From positions 1-29,932 of the forward strand of contig PJAB01000315.1 of assembly GCA_002887195.1 (NCBI GenBank): a stretch of DNA of 29,932 nucleotides, in the 5' to 3' direction. The notes under the pieces were generated by a model that saw only the letters and a list, made by a program, of their open reading frames with translations, searched no databases and was not told where the DNA came from. This stretch comes from Chrysochromulina parva (Eukaryota > Haptophyta > Prymnesiales > Chrysochromulinaceae). Shown piece after piece: positions 1 to 9,121 of the stretch (position 1 is its first letter; each line of letters opens with the position of its first letter). The position numbers were made by a program, and so were the translations under genes.

Positions 1-104
1 CGACTTAAGTCGGAGCACGCGTGACTTAAGGGAGATTTCATCTTAAGTCGCGGTGACCCGACTTAAGTACCGGCGCGGCTTAAGTCACCCCCTCCCGGCT
101 TAAG
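1..104. repeat. Array of six CTTAAG palindromes
   Basis: CTTAAG occurs at 4-9, 25-30, 42-47, 62-67, 79-84 and 99-104. The first copy sits in a perfect 12-bp palindrome (1-12, CGACTTAAGTCG). Start-to-start spacings are 21, 17, 20, 17 and 20 bp. The sequence between the cores is not conserved. The array may extend left of the window. It could be a decayed minisatellite or a cluster of protein-binding sites. Confidence 0.7.
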
Positions 105-606
105 GCACGAGACCGGAGACAGGATATTAATTTCCTTCTTGGGGGGTCTGGCATCACACGCGCAGTCGCTGGTGAACACTGTCGTGTACGTCTGCGTAAG
201 TACGTCTGCGATCCCGGTGCACACCTCACCTTGGGTGCTCACCGGGTCCCGCAGCGCGGTCACACGTAAATTGTGTAATTGTCACGTCACTGGTACGAAG
301 GGGGGAAATATCTACAATCTTGAATCTTGAATCACTCTCACTACTCTGTAACAAAGCCAACTTGAAAGCCAATTGGTACGACGGGGGGGCGCGTTCCCTC
401 TACAGTAGTACAGTTCTACACATGTGGGGCTCTGGGGCAACTTGATTACGAACTAAACAGCACCTGAACAGTCAAATAATGCACATAATGCAACGGTACC
501 AATCGATGAAGTAGGCCTCTTTACTTAAGCGGGTGGTCTCCTTTTTCGGTGAAGTGTGAATTCGTCGCGAGTCTCGAAAATCTCCGAGATTTTTTTCCTT
601 TTCGTG
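1..606. other. Left-edge non-coding region
   Basis: No convincing gene is seen here; the short open frames have no recognisable protein character. It holds an array of CTTAAG palindromes (1-104, listed separately). Two similar short segments, ggtacga followed by a G run, lie near 293-306 and 373-388. A T-rich stretch at about 588-600 precedes the first ATG of the next gene. The region probably contains the promoter and 5' UTR of the DUF1995 gene, but no TATA-like element can be assigned with confidence. Confidence 0.5.
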
Positions 607-1680
607 ATGTGGTGGCTCTCGGCGACGACGGCAGCCGTTGCGGCCATGTCGCTCACACCACCCGCAGCGCGGGGAGCATGCATACGCACACAAGTGCCAC
701 GCGCACGTGCCTCACGGGAGGGTGCTTGCATGACTCAGGCGGAGCTGCCCCGCAACATCAAGGAGATGGTGGGTCAGCTTCGAGAATCCGTGCAAGCCGC
801 GCTCTCTGCGCGTGAAAGCCGCATCGCTGTTGAGATGCCGATAGGCTTCGAGCTGGGCGTGGAAGGCGAGCGAGCGAAGCGCAAGGGGAGCGCCCGAGTG
901 CTCACATCAGCCGACATCGAGCGCGCCAATCGAGAGCTGGCTCGCCTCTTTGTCGGCATGTTCGAAGGCACCGGCCTTGCGCCGCTGGTACTCTTCCCAA
1001 CGGAGGCCGAAGCAGCAGCTGCTGCCCGACTCTGGGCCTCACCAGACTTGGAGGCGCGCGTGCGTGCACTGGTGCCACATTCGGGTGTGTCCGCCGAGAG
1101 CGCGAAGCCTGTGGGCGCGGCCCGGGCTCGCGGCAGCGGCGGCGGTGGTGGCTTCGGCGGCGGCGGGTTTGGAAGCGGCGGGAAAGATTCGGCTAAGAAA
1201 GGCAACGCCGAGGCGCCGCCGCTCACGCGCGTGCCTGCCGCAGCCGAGGTGGTGGTGGTGGTTGCTCCGTACGAGGCGCAGCTGCGCGCTGTGCGCGAGT
1301 TTTGCGACGAGGCGGGCTTGGACAAGCTCGTGGTCCTGCTCAACGCGCGTCTCGAGGATGAGATGGAAAAGACGAGTGCGTCGCGCCTCTTCTTCGCGCA
1401 CGGGGGCGAAGGCGGCTTCCAGACTGCGTACACGTTTCTCACCCAACCGCTCGGGCTCAACCCAAGGGAGGCAGAAGGCAAGGATGTCATCAAGGGCGAC
1501 CCGCTCGTCCTTTGGCGCAGCTACCCGGGCGAGTGGGTCTTTGCTCGCAAGCCAGCCATCGGACCACCACGCTCCTTGCTGGTGCGCGCCGGCTCCGAGG
1601 CCCGGCCGAGCGTCGGAGAGATGAGGGCTTCCCTCGATGCCGAGCCGTCGGGACTCTTCGACCGATTGCTTGGTGGTTAG
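607..1680 (+). CDS. DUF1995 family protein, LPA3-like, probably plastid
   Basis: This 357-aa protein starts at the first ATG in frame; the open frame runs further upstream without an ATG. Residues 1-23 are mildly hydrophobic and Ala-rich, followed by an Arg-rich, acid-poor stretch to about residue 42. That fits a bipartite signal plus transit peptide for a secondary plastid. The DUF1995 domain begins at TQAELPRNIKEM. Recognisable pieces are the RIAVEMP strand, ERANRELARLF, a VVVVVAPYEAQ strand, VVLLNARLED, FQTAYTFLTQPL, and the YPGEWVFARKP segment near the end. In plants this family includes LPA3, a chloroplast factor for photosystem II assembly. A Gly-rich linker (about residues 174-198) interrupts the domain and looks lineage-specific. 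Family assignment is fairly sure; the exact role in photosystem II is inferred from the family only. Confidence 0.75.
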   Translation: MWWLSATTAAVAAMSLTPPAARGACIRTQVPRARASREGACMTQAELPRNIKEMVGQLRESVQAALSARESRIAVEMPIGFELGVEGERAKRKGSARVLTSADIERANRELARLFVGMFEGTGLAPLVLFPTEAEAAAAARLWASPDLEARVRALVPHSGVSAESAKPVGAARARGSGGGGGFGGGGFGSGGKDSAKKGNAEAPPLTRVPAAAEVVVVVAPYEAQLRAVREFCDEAGLDKLVVLLNARLEDEMEKTSASRLFFAHGGEGGFQTAYTFLTQPLGLNPREAEGKDVIKGDPLVLWRSYPGEWVFARKPAIGPPRSLLVRAGSEARPSVGEMRASLDAEPSGLFDRLLGG

Positions 1681-1847
1681 CGGCTTGTTAGTGCGGCCAC
1701 ACGCACGTCGTGCTGGTAGAAGCTCGTAGTCAACGCTCAAACTACCTTTCAGCCAATGTTTATAACTCTTCACAGCCAATGTTTAGTAATCGACACCCTT
1801 CACACGGAGGACGGTGCAAGAATGTTGTTCCCCAACCGTCGGACGTC

Positions 1848-3014
1848 ATGAGTGCGGCTCGTGCGCCCTCGCTCGCAGCAGAGTCGTTTCTCGGGCGCTT
1901 CACGCGCGCGCTCGAAGAATACGACGCTATGCCGACGCTGAAGGACATCGACCACGGACTTGCTTGCGCTGCAGACGATGTCGACGAAAACTTTGATGGG
2001 TCTCAGCACCCAAGGCTGAGCCTCGCCCAGCTGGCAGAGCAGACGCGCTCGCATTTGCTCGCCAAACGTGTCCAGGCATCCGATATGGGCATGGGGCAGT
2101 GCCACGAGTGCAGTCCGACGCCAGATAGCAAACTCAGGAGCAGCCAGAAGCGCGGCGCCTCCACGCCTCGCACTCCGCCTGCGGTGAGCAAGGATGCCTC
2201 GACGCTCGCGAGCCCGAGAACGATCGGCGTACCGAAGAAGAAGTCGAGCTCGTTTGCCTTGGCGCCTCCGCCAGCGTCCAAGGGTGTGCTCAAGACGAGC
2301 AACAGCGACGCGTCGCTCAGCACCGATCGGGCAACACCCGCAATGAAGCAACTGGCACCTCCAGTGGCGTCCATGATCACGCACGCCTCACGCCTCACGC
2401 CGCGCACGAGCGGCCCTGGCCACACCTTTGGCGCCCTGCCGCGCGTGTCGCCCTCGGGTACGATGGCGCATCACGTGCCTCCGTCGAGTGCGCCGCCGCG
2501 GCCGACATCGGCGCGCGCAGCGAGCCGGACGCCAGTCGCGGAGCCACCGACGCGGCCGACTTCGGCGCGCAGTCATGCGGGCGCGAGCGTCACCACACGC
2601 GCTGCCAGTCAAGCGCCCAGGGACCCGAGCGCCGATGCTCGCCCGTTGCCCGTATTTGGCGCCGACGCCAAGGGCGCGATCGCCTACCGGCCGCCAACGG
2701 CCCCGCAGGCAAAGCGGCGGCCCTCGTCCTCGTTTGCATGCATCGAATGCTGTGGCGAGGAGTTTGACGGCTTCTGCTGCCGGCGGCATCATCCCGACGA
2801 TGCGGTCGTCTGCTGTGACCGACACGACCCGCTGAAGCAGAAGGCGATGGCCAAGTCGGCCATGGGCGGGCGCGTCGGCGCAGGCAAAGGACCCGCCCAC
2901 AGCATGGGCGTGCCCAAGGGCCCGCGCGTCTGCGTCCTCGTGCCAGTCCCCATGCCGGGAGCGGCTCGCTCATCCCACGGCGATGGGCGACTTTCGGAAG
3001 GCCTCGCGCGGTAG
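1848..3014 (+). CDS. Disordered protein with C-terminal Cys/His cluster
   Basis: I do not recognise this gene. ATG 1848 is chosen because it has G at -3 and opens an ordered, helix-like N-terminus (MSAARAPSLAAESFLGRF); an in-frame ATG at 1779 would add 23 residues. The product is 388 aa. After about 75 ordered residues it is rich in Ser, Pro, Thr, Ala and Arg and is probably disordered, with several RPTSAR-like repeats around 2500-2590. Near the end is a compact cluster: C298, C301, C302, C310, C311, H314, H315, C322, C323 and H326. Its spacing suggests metal binding but matches no zinc-finger family I can name. The gene lies 167 bp downstream of the DUF1995 gene on the same strand. The single open frame and third-position GC support it as coding. 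Confidence 0.6.
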   Translation: MSAARAPSLAAESFLGRFTRALEEYDAMPTLKDIDHGLACAADDVDENFDGSQHPRLSLAQLAEQTRSHLLAKRVQASDMGMGQCHECSPTPDSKLRSSQKRGASTPRTPPAVSKDASTLASPRTIGVPKKKSSSFALAPPPASKGVLKTSNSDASLSTDRATPAMKQLAPPVASMITHASRLTPRTSGPGHTFGALPRVSPSGTMAHHVPPSSAPPRPTSARAASRTPVAEPPTRPTSARSHAGASVTTRAASQAPRDPSADARPLPVFGADAKGAIAYRPPTAPQAKRRPSSSFACIECCGEEFDGFCCRRHHPDDAVVCCDRHDPLKQKAMAKSAMGGRVGAGKGPAHSMGVPKGPRVCVLVPVPMPGAARSSHGDGRLSEGLAR

Positions 3015-3814
3015 CAGCAGGTCGAGCCGCCATTGCCCGTGTGGTCCGCGGGAAAGCGCGCGGTGGCGGCGCCGGGCCGGGCCCTCTGATGCTGATGCTG
3101 ATCCGGATGCGTCTCGAGCGCTTATAGTACCAAGTTTAGCTATGAGAATTACTAGAGAATCGCAGCATGAATGTAAACTGCAAACACGAAGGTCGGTTGC
3201 ACTCTGTTTTAAGCGTGAGCAGTTCAGTATCTTCACTCAGTATGTGACATTTCGCTATGTGGGATTCGGGTTCACGCGTGAACCGTGATTGGTGATAATT
3301 ATGCGCGTGCGCGACGTTATGGTTATCCCGATCCCGTCGCGTGCGCGTGGTGCGACAGAGCGACACACTTAATACGGTCCATACGGCGCCTATCTCAATC
3401 GATTTACGCGGATTTCGGTCGTCGCATAAGCCATAACCATCCGTGGTGATTCCAACGAGATCCATCACTCGATGGAGCACGGCCGAACTCGGTACCGGGC
3501 TGTGGCGCGAGTGGGTACATCTACATGGGCGATCGAGACCGGTACAGGTCGGACCTCGAGTCGCCTGCGGGAGGCCGGAGAGACCGCGCGATTCGCGGGA
3601 ATTCGGGCTAAACCCGCACGTACGTTCTTGTATCTGGCTTCGCCGGGGCGCGGGCTAAGTATCCCGGGTTTGGCGGCCGCGCCTTCTCCTACGCGAGCCG
3701 CGCAAGGGCCGAGGCTGATGAGGGAGGCAATCAGCATGCGACTCACCATTTGGCATTGGGCGCAAGGGCCGAGGCTGGAGACTCCTCCACGCCCGCGGCG
3801 CGCGCGCATGGGGC
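3015..3814. other. Tail-to-tail intergenic region
   Basis: Separates the 3' ends of the 1848-3014 and 3815-8794 genes. No gene is seen. About 3120-3450 has lower GC than the surrounding genes. It contains a perfect 16-bp palindrome at 3269-3284 and an 18-bp direct repeat (gcgcaagggccgaggctg) at about 3700-3717 and 3760-3777, exactly 60 bp apart. Both 3' UTRs presumably lie here. Confidence 0.5.
3269..3284. repeat. 16-bp perfect palindrome
   Basis: GGTTCACGCGTGAACC is its own reverse complement. It lies between two convergent genes. The half-site GTTCACG/CGTGAAC resembles the GTGAACCG repeats at 14603-14652 and a GGTTCACG at about 8880. Confidence 0.7.
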
Positions 3815-6800
3815 TCACGCGTACACGCTGCGCAGCCGATCACGTAGCGGCAGCTCCTGCGCGTGCTCCTCTCCAAGCGCGTGCTCGTCTAGAAGCGCGC
3901 GCTCGTCTAGAAGCGCGTGCTCGTCTAGAAGCGCGTGCTCCTCGAGCTCCTGCTGCTCTTCCATGAGCTCGGCCTGTACCACCTGCCCTTCCTCGACACT
4001 CTCCCTGAAGATGCGGGCGAGGGCTGAGTACACGGAGCCGCTCACGGCGCCGCCCGGCGTCGCCGCATACGCGCTCCATGCCTCGGGCGACGCCTCGCCG
4101 CCATCAGGTGACGTGCCATCCTCGGCGGCAGTGGAGCCGTTGGCGTAGGCAAAGCTGGCCGTCACGTTGCGCAGCCCGGCGCGCGGCGCCGACAAGGGCA
4201 GTGGTACCTGATGGTGCGCGTGCTCGCGCTCCGCCTGCCGCTGCACCGAGGCGCCCGTGGCACTATCGAAGCCCAGGCGCGCGTCCAGCAGGGCAAGGAA
4301 GAAGCCCATCTGCTGGCCGTGCAGCTCCGAGAGCTCCGCCTTGAGCCGGCTCACGGCGGCCGCGACGCTCGTGACGACGCTCGCCGACGGGTCGTCGCCA
4401 CCGTCGGCAGAGGAGGTGGCAGTGGAGGCTGCCGCGTCGGGCGGAATGGCGACCGTCTCCTCCGAGAAGACGACGCGCAGCCCCCCCGGCCAGACAAGCA
4501 CCTCCGCATGCTTCAGGTCAGCGGCCGCCGCGAGCCTAACCACCTCGCGATGGTCGAAGGAACGCCCCTCAGCCGCGAGACGCTCGTCGACGAGACGGAT
4601 CGTCACCAGCCGCGTGCGCGCATGCCGTTGCCGACCAAAAGTGAGTGCAACGGAGCCCGTAGCGGCCTCGAGAGCCTCGAGCTCCTTGGTCAGCCGCCGC
4701 CGCTTGGCGCGCAATGCCGCCATCGTCTCCCGCGCTTCCTCGAGCTCCTCGGGGCGCTCGACAGGAGTGCGGCGCGCGAACGACGCTGGAGCCGCCCCCG
4801 ACGCGCGACGAGGCACCGGCGGCGCGCGGGTCGGAGGCTTGGGAGCCCAACCAGCGACCGCGAGCGCCGCCTCGGCCTCGGCGAGACGGCGGCGGGCTTG
4901 GGCCGCTCGGAGGGCGCGCATCTCCGCCCGCTCGGCCTCGCGCTCCTCTCTCTCGCGCAGCCTCGCCGCCGTCGTCGAGGCTCGCGCGCTGCCAATGGTC
5001 GAAGTGCGCGCGCTGCCCGGAGCCCCGTGAGGGTGAGAGAGGATGGGCAAGCCTGCACAGGAGAGGGTCCCTTGGTGGGAGCAGCGTGAGGCTGGCACCG
5101 CGGCGGCGCCCGCGCCGGCGCCTGCCCTGCTGCTGCCGGCGGGGCCTCTGGGCGGCGGCGCACGCCTCGCGCCGCCCTGGGCTCCACTCTGGCCGGGGCG
5201 TCGGCGTGCGCTCAGCGGCGCGCTGAACTGGCCATTCTTGACAATCTTGCAGCGCACAGTGAGCAGCCCGTCGTCAGCGTCGTTGAGGCGATCTCGCTCG
5301 AGGAGATCGGGCTCCGCGGGCGCCGCGCCGAGCGCTTTCCCCGACGCCAAGTCGGGTGACGCGTCCTCGGGCAGCTCGAGATCTCGCTCGAGGTCTCGCT
5401 CGAGATCTCGCGCCTCGCTCCGCAGATCGGGCGCGTGCTCCGCGCCGGTTTCGTCACTGTCCTCCTCGTCCCACTCGGCGCGCGTCAAGGGAGTGCTCGG
5501 TACAGCGCGACCGGAGGGCGTGCGCGCGCTCAGCTCGGCGCGCTCGCTCTCGCGTGCCGAGTCACGCGCCGTCAAGAACCCGCTGCACGACGAGTCGCGG
5601 GCGGTGAGGCAGCCGCTGCGCGCCGAGTTGGGCATGCGAGGAGCGAGAGCCGGCTGAGCAAAGGCATCCTCTGCTAGTACGCCGAGTCCGCGGGCCGCGA
5701 GCGGCAGCGGCGCGACCGCCCGGCCGCGCGGCACCGGCGGCGCATTGTACGTGTCCAGGTACGCGCCGGGCGGTGGGAGCTCGAGTTTGGGTGGGATGCC
5801 ACGTGGCTGGAGAGGCGGGCGCGAGGACGACGAGGTGTCCTGGTAGGCGCCCGGCGGAGGCAGCTGCAGCATCGGTGGCGTCACGCGCAGGTTCGGGGGA
5901 TGACGGCGCGCCGAGCTGGGCGCCGAGCCGGGCTGGGCGCCGAGCTGGGCGCCGCCGCCGCCCTTTGGGAGATCCGTTTGAGTGTCCTCAGGCGCCGGCT
6001 CACTCGCGCTGTCGAGATAGCCGCGCAGCAGGCGGGTGCGCTCACCCTCGACTGGCGGCGTCGTGTTGGGCGGCGGCGGCGGCAGCTTCGGCCCTGCTGC
6101 GGGCACGCCGCCGTAGGGGGCCGACGACGGAGGCCCGAATGGACGTGGCGCCGAGCTGGGCGCGTCCAGGCCGAGCTTCAAGTGCGCGCTTTGGGCGCGG
6201 AGGACGTAGGATGAGAGGCAGCCGAGGGCCTCTCTGCATAGGAGAGTGAGGCAGCCGAAGGCGAGGGCGAGGGCGGCGAGGGCGGCGAGGCCGCCGGCAC
6301 CGCCCAACGCGCGTGCCGCTGCTGTGAACGCTGCCGTGAGCGCGTCCATCATCATGCCGGCGTGGTCGTGGGCGCCAGCCAGAGCTGCCCCTAGCGTGGG
6401 CGGTAAGGACGGCGGCGGCGAGGGCGAGGGCGGCGGCGGCGGCGGCGGCGAGGGCGAGGGCGGCGGCGGCGGCGGTGGCGAGGGAGGCGGCGGCGGCGGT
6501 GACGAGGGCGGTGGAGGAGGCGGTGGCGGTGGCGGCGAGGGCGGCGGCGATGATGGCGGCGGCGGCGGTGGCGAGGGCAAGGGCGGCGGTGGCGTTAAGG
6601 GCGGTGGCGACAGTGGCGGCGGTGGCATCCTGGGCGGCGGCGGTGATGACGGCGTCGGCGGTAGCGAGGGTGGCGGCAGCGGGGCAGGCGAGGGCGAGGG
6701 CAGCGGCGGCGGTGGTGGCGGCCCGGGCGGCAGTGGTGATGGCGGCGGTGGTGGTCGACTGGGGGGAGGACGCGCTGGCGGCGGTGGAGACGGCGGCTTC

Positions 6801-7687
6801 GGCGGCGACGGTGGCGATGGAGGTAGCGACGGTGGCGGGGGCGAGTAGCCGTTTGGAGGGGCGGGGGCCAAAGGCGGAGGCGTCAAAGGAGGCGACGACG
6901 GCGGCGGGGGCGGCGGCGACGGCGGCGGTGGCGGCGGCGACGGCGCTGGCGGCGGCGGTGATGGCGGCGTCGCTGGCGGCGGCGGCGGGCTGGGCAAGGG
7001 CGGCGGTGGTGGCGATGGCGGCGGCGGCGGGAGAGAGGGCCGCGGCGGCGGCGGCCGCGAAGGTGTTGGCGGCGGCCAAGGAGAGGGCGGCGGCGAGGGC
7101 GGTGGCGTTGAGGGCGAGGGCGGCGGCGAGGGAGGGGGCGGCGGCTGGTGGCGAAACCTATGCAGCAGGCCAGCCAGCAGGCCGGGCGGCGGTGGCATCC
7201 CAGGCGGCGGCCCAATTGGTGGCGTCGGCGGAGACCAGCGCTTCAACGGAAGGTTGGAAGAGAGCGGCAGTGAGGTCGGCGGGTGGATAGAATTCCCCAC
7301 AGGTCGCGCGAAGAGCGCCGTCAGTGCCGCGAGCGCCACGAGTGCAAGCACGACCACCCACAGAGGCTCTCGCTGCAGCCGCTCCGCTGCCGCCTCGCCG
7401 ACCGCTCGCACTGAGCGCTCGAGCGAGCGCCGGCAGTCAGAGCACCCTTGACATACCTGCGGCGGCTCCGTCATCGTCGGGCGCTGCGGCGGGCGCAGCG
7501 CCTTGGCGCCCTTGGAGGTGGCCGCGTACGAGGCGGCTCTTGGAGGCGGCACCGCCATCGCCCTCGCCGTCGACGACGCAGGCGGCAGCTGAGCTTGCGC
7601 TTGCGGAAGGAACGTGGGCAGCTGAGACTGCGCTTGTGGCACTCTCGGTGGTGAAGACTGCTGCTGCTGCTGCTGCTGCTGCTGATG

Positions 7688-7721
<34 letters not shown>

Positions 7722-8794
7722 GGCTGCTGCTGCTGCTGCTGCGGCTGCTGCTGCGGCTGCTGTTGCGGCTGCTGCGGCTGCTGTTGCGGCTGCTGCGGCT
7801 GCTGCTCGACGGCAGGGCGTGGCATCCCAAACAGCATCGCCTCCAGTTGCGGTGGCTTGGGCTCCACCTCGGCGACACGTGGCGGCGGCGAGGGCGCATG
7901 CATGCGGAGCGCGGCGGCGAGGGCGGTGGCCGGCCCGACGGGAGCGGCGGCGGTGGCAGGAGCGGCGGCAGAGGCAGGCGCGGCAGCGGTAGTAGGCGCG
8001 GCGGCGGCAGCCAATGCCGCGTTCCTTTTCGCGGCGGCAGCGGCAGCGGCCGCCGCAGCCGGATGTGTCACCGAAACGGGAGCAAGCTGCACCGGCCTGT
8101 CGTCCGGACGGGCGGCGCGTGCCGACACCTGCTGCAGCTTGGGAAAATCCTCCCAAGGTGACGCAGCCGATGAGCGAGCGGTCGCCGGTCGATCGCGCTC
8201 ACGTTCGGGAGAGCGCTTCGTCCCTGCAATCTCAGGCATGAACGGCGAGACGCCGTGTGCGGCTATCGGCGGGGGCAGCGGGTACGGCTGCGAGCTGCTC
8301 GCCGCCCACTCGTAGCCACGGCTCGTCTTTACCCAGTGTCCCGTGGCGGTCGGGTCGACGGGTGCGCCGTGTGCCGCTATCGGCGGGGGCAGCGGGTACG
8401 GCTGCGAGCTGGTCGCCGCCCACTCGTAGCCACGGCTCGTCTTCACCCAGTGTCCCGTGGCGGTCGGGTCGACGGTCGCGCCGCGCGAGCGAGGGGACAC
8501 GTAGCCAAGCAGCCAGCCGATCTTGCTGTGTGCCTGCTGTTGCACGTCTGCAAGCCGCAGTCGGCCCACCTGTGCTAAGCCGTCTGGGTCCTGGAGCGAC
8601 TCGCGCACCTCATCCGGGAGCATAAGCTCCTCGTCGGCCACTTGGTGCAGCACGCCGTGCGAGGTGATGACGACTGCCGCACCGGCTGGCTCAGGCGGTT
8701 CGATGTGCCCGACATGCTCGCGCGGTGGCGATGTCCAGCGCGGCGTGTGGATGAGCAGGTGGGGGTCCACCGGCACGTTCGTCTTCGGGGCCAT
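3815..8794 (-). CDS. Giant two-pass membrane protein with polyQ and Ser-Pro-rich loop
   Basis: I do not recognise a named family. The start is the first in-frame ATG (8794), with A at -3 and G at +4; the frame is open to 8866 without another ATG. The product is 1659 aa in one exon. In order it has: an N-terminal region with a duplicated 38-aa unit (GHWVKTSRGYEWA core); an Ala-rich stretch; a Gln/Pro tract of about 50 residues (7658-7806); a membrane helix at about residues 477-498 (WVVVLALVALAALTALF); about 290 residues of Ser-Pro repeats (about 6390-7270); a second membrane helix at about 834-866; a Ser/Pro-rich linker; Arg/Glu coiled coils near 1274-1315 and 1344-1375; a small apparently folded segment (TRLVTIRLVDERL); and a C-terminal HALLDE repeat. 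The SPPPP loop resembles hydroxyproline-rich wall glycoproteins of algae, so it probably faces outside with both ends in the cytosol. That topology is inferred. Confidence 0.65.
3877..3945 (-). repeat. 18-bp tandem repeat encoding HALLDE
   Basis: An in-frame 18-bp unit with tctaga at 3888, 3906 and 3924 gives three to four copies of HALLDE/RALLDE near the C-terminus of the large membrane protein. Confidence 0.8.
6390..7270 (-). repeat. Ser-Pro coding low-complexity tract
   Basis: On the + strand this is almost pure GGC/GGT/GAG-type triplets; on the coding minus strand it encodes long SPPPPP runs between the two predicted membrane helices. Long open frames of Gly or Ala in the other frames are by-products of this composition. 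Confidence 0.85.
7658..7806 (-). repeat. CAG/CTG tract encoding polyglutamine
   Basis: An almost uninterrupted CTG (minus: CAG) array with scattered Pro and one His codon encodes about 50 Gln-rich residues just before the first membrane helix. Such tracts usually vary in length between strains. Confidence 0.9.
8252..8479 (-). repeat. Two tandem copies of a 114-bp coding unit
   Basis: Copy 1 is 8252-8365 and copy 2 is 8366-8479. They are nearly identical and in frame, so the protein carries a 38-aa unit twice (ATGHWVKTSRGYEWA core). The few differences seen include a Thr/Ser change. Confidence 0.85.
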
Positions 8795-9121
8795 TATGGT
8801 CCAGCGAGTCCTGCCCCAAAAAGAGTCAAAAGCGGTTGGGAACAAAAGTACCCAGCCCTTATTCACGTGAATTCACGGAGGTTCACGCCCCTCCCGGCTC
8901 GGTTCGCACGAGAAGCGGGGTGTTTCGTGCGCGCCGAGCCGTGCAGCGTCAAAAATTCTCCGCTCCTACAAACGCATCCACTCCGTGCACGTACATCAGG
9001 TGCAACAAGGGCCATTCTCCGTGTTCGTGAAGGTCGTCAAGCCCCTTCTGTTATCGGACTCTCGGATTTGTCGGAGAGCTTGATTGGAGGAAGGAGTGCC
9101 GCTCCGAACGACTTGTACAGA
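8795..9121. promoter_or_regulatory. Shared upstream region of membrane protein and P4-ATPase
   Basis: This 327-bp head-to-head gap must hold both promoters. It has a perfect 12-bp palindrome at 8861-8872 (ATTCACGTGAAT) containing the G-box/E-box core CACGTG at 8864-8869, followed by two more TTCACG elements at about 8872 and 8882. CACGTG is a known bHLH/bZIP core; its use here is inferred. Confidence 0.45.

Noticed and set aside
1..104. CRISPR-like array
   Set aside because: The repeated element is only 6-8 bp and spacers are 11-15 bp; the genome is eukaryotic and no cas genes are present.
3472..3966. 164-aa + strand frame with ARLEAR repeats
   Set aside because: Its repeat is the antisense of the HALLDE repeat of the large minus-strand gene, and the rest has no protein-like features.
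6246..7290. Long + strand frames of nearly pure Gly or Ala
   Set aside because: They are the reverse strand of the Ser-Pro tract of the minus-strand membrane protein, created by GGC/GCC-type triplets; no ordered sequence on either side.
7437..8161. PolyAla, polySer and polyLeu frames over the CAG/CTG tract
   Set aside because: Other-frame readings of the polyglutamine array. The minus frame giving Gln is continuous with a full-length protein that has two membrane helices and coiled coils.
8642..9121. 160 extra residues at the N-terminus of the P4-ATPase
   Set aside because: The part overlapping the minus-strand gene has no resemblance to P4-ATPase N-termini, the frame begins with a non-ATG codon, and ATG 9122 gives a normal start.
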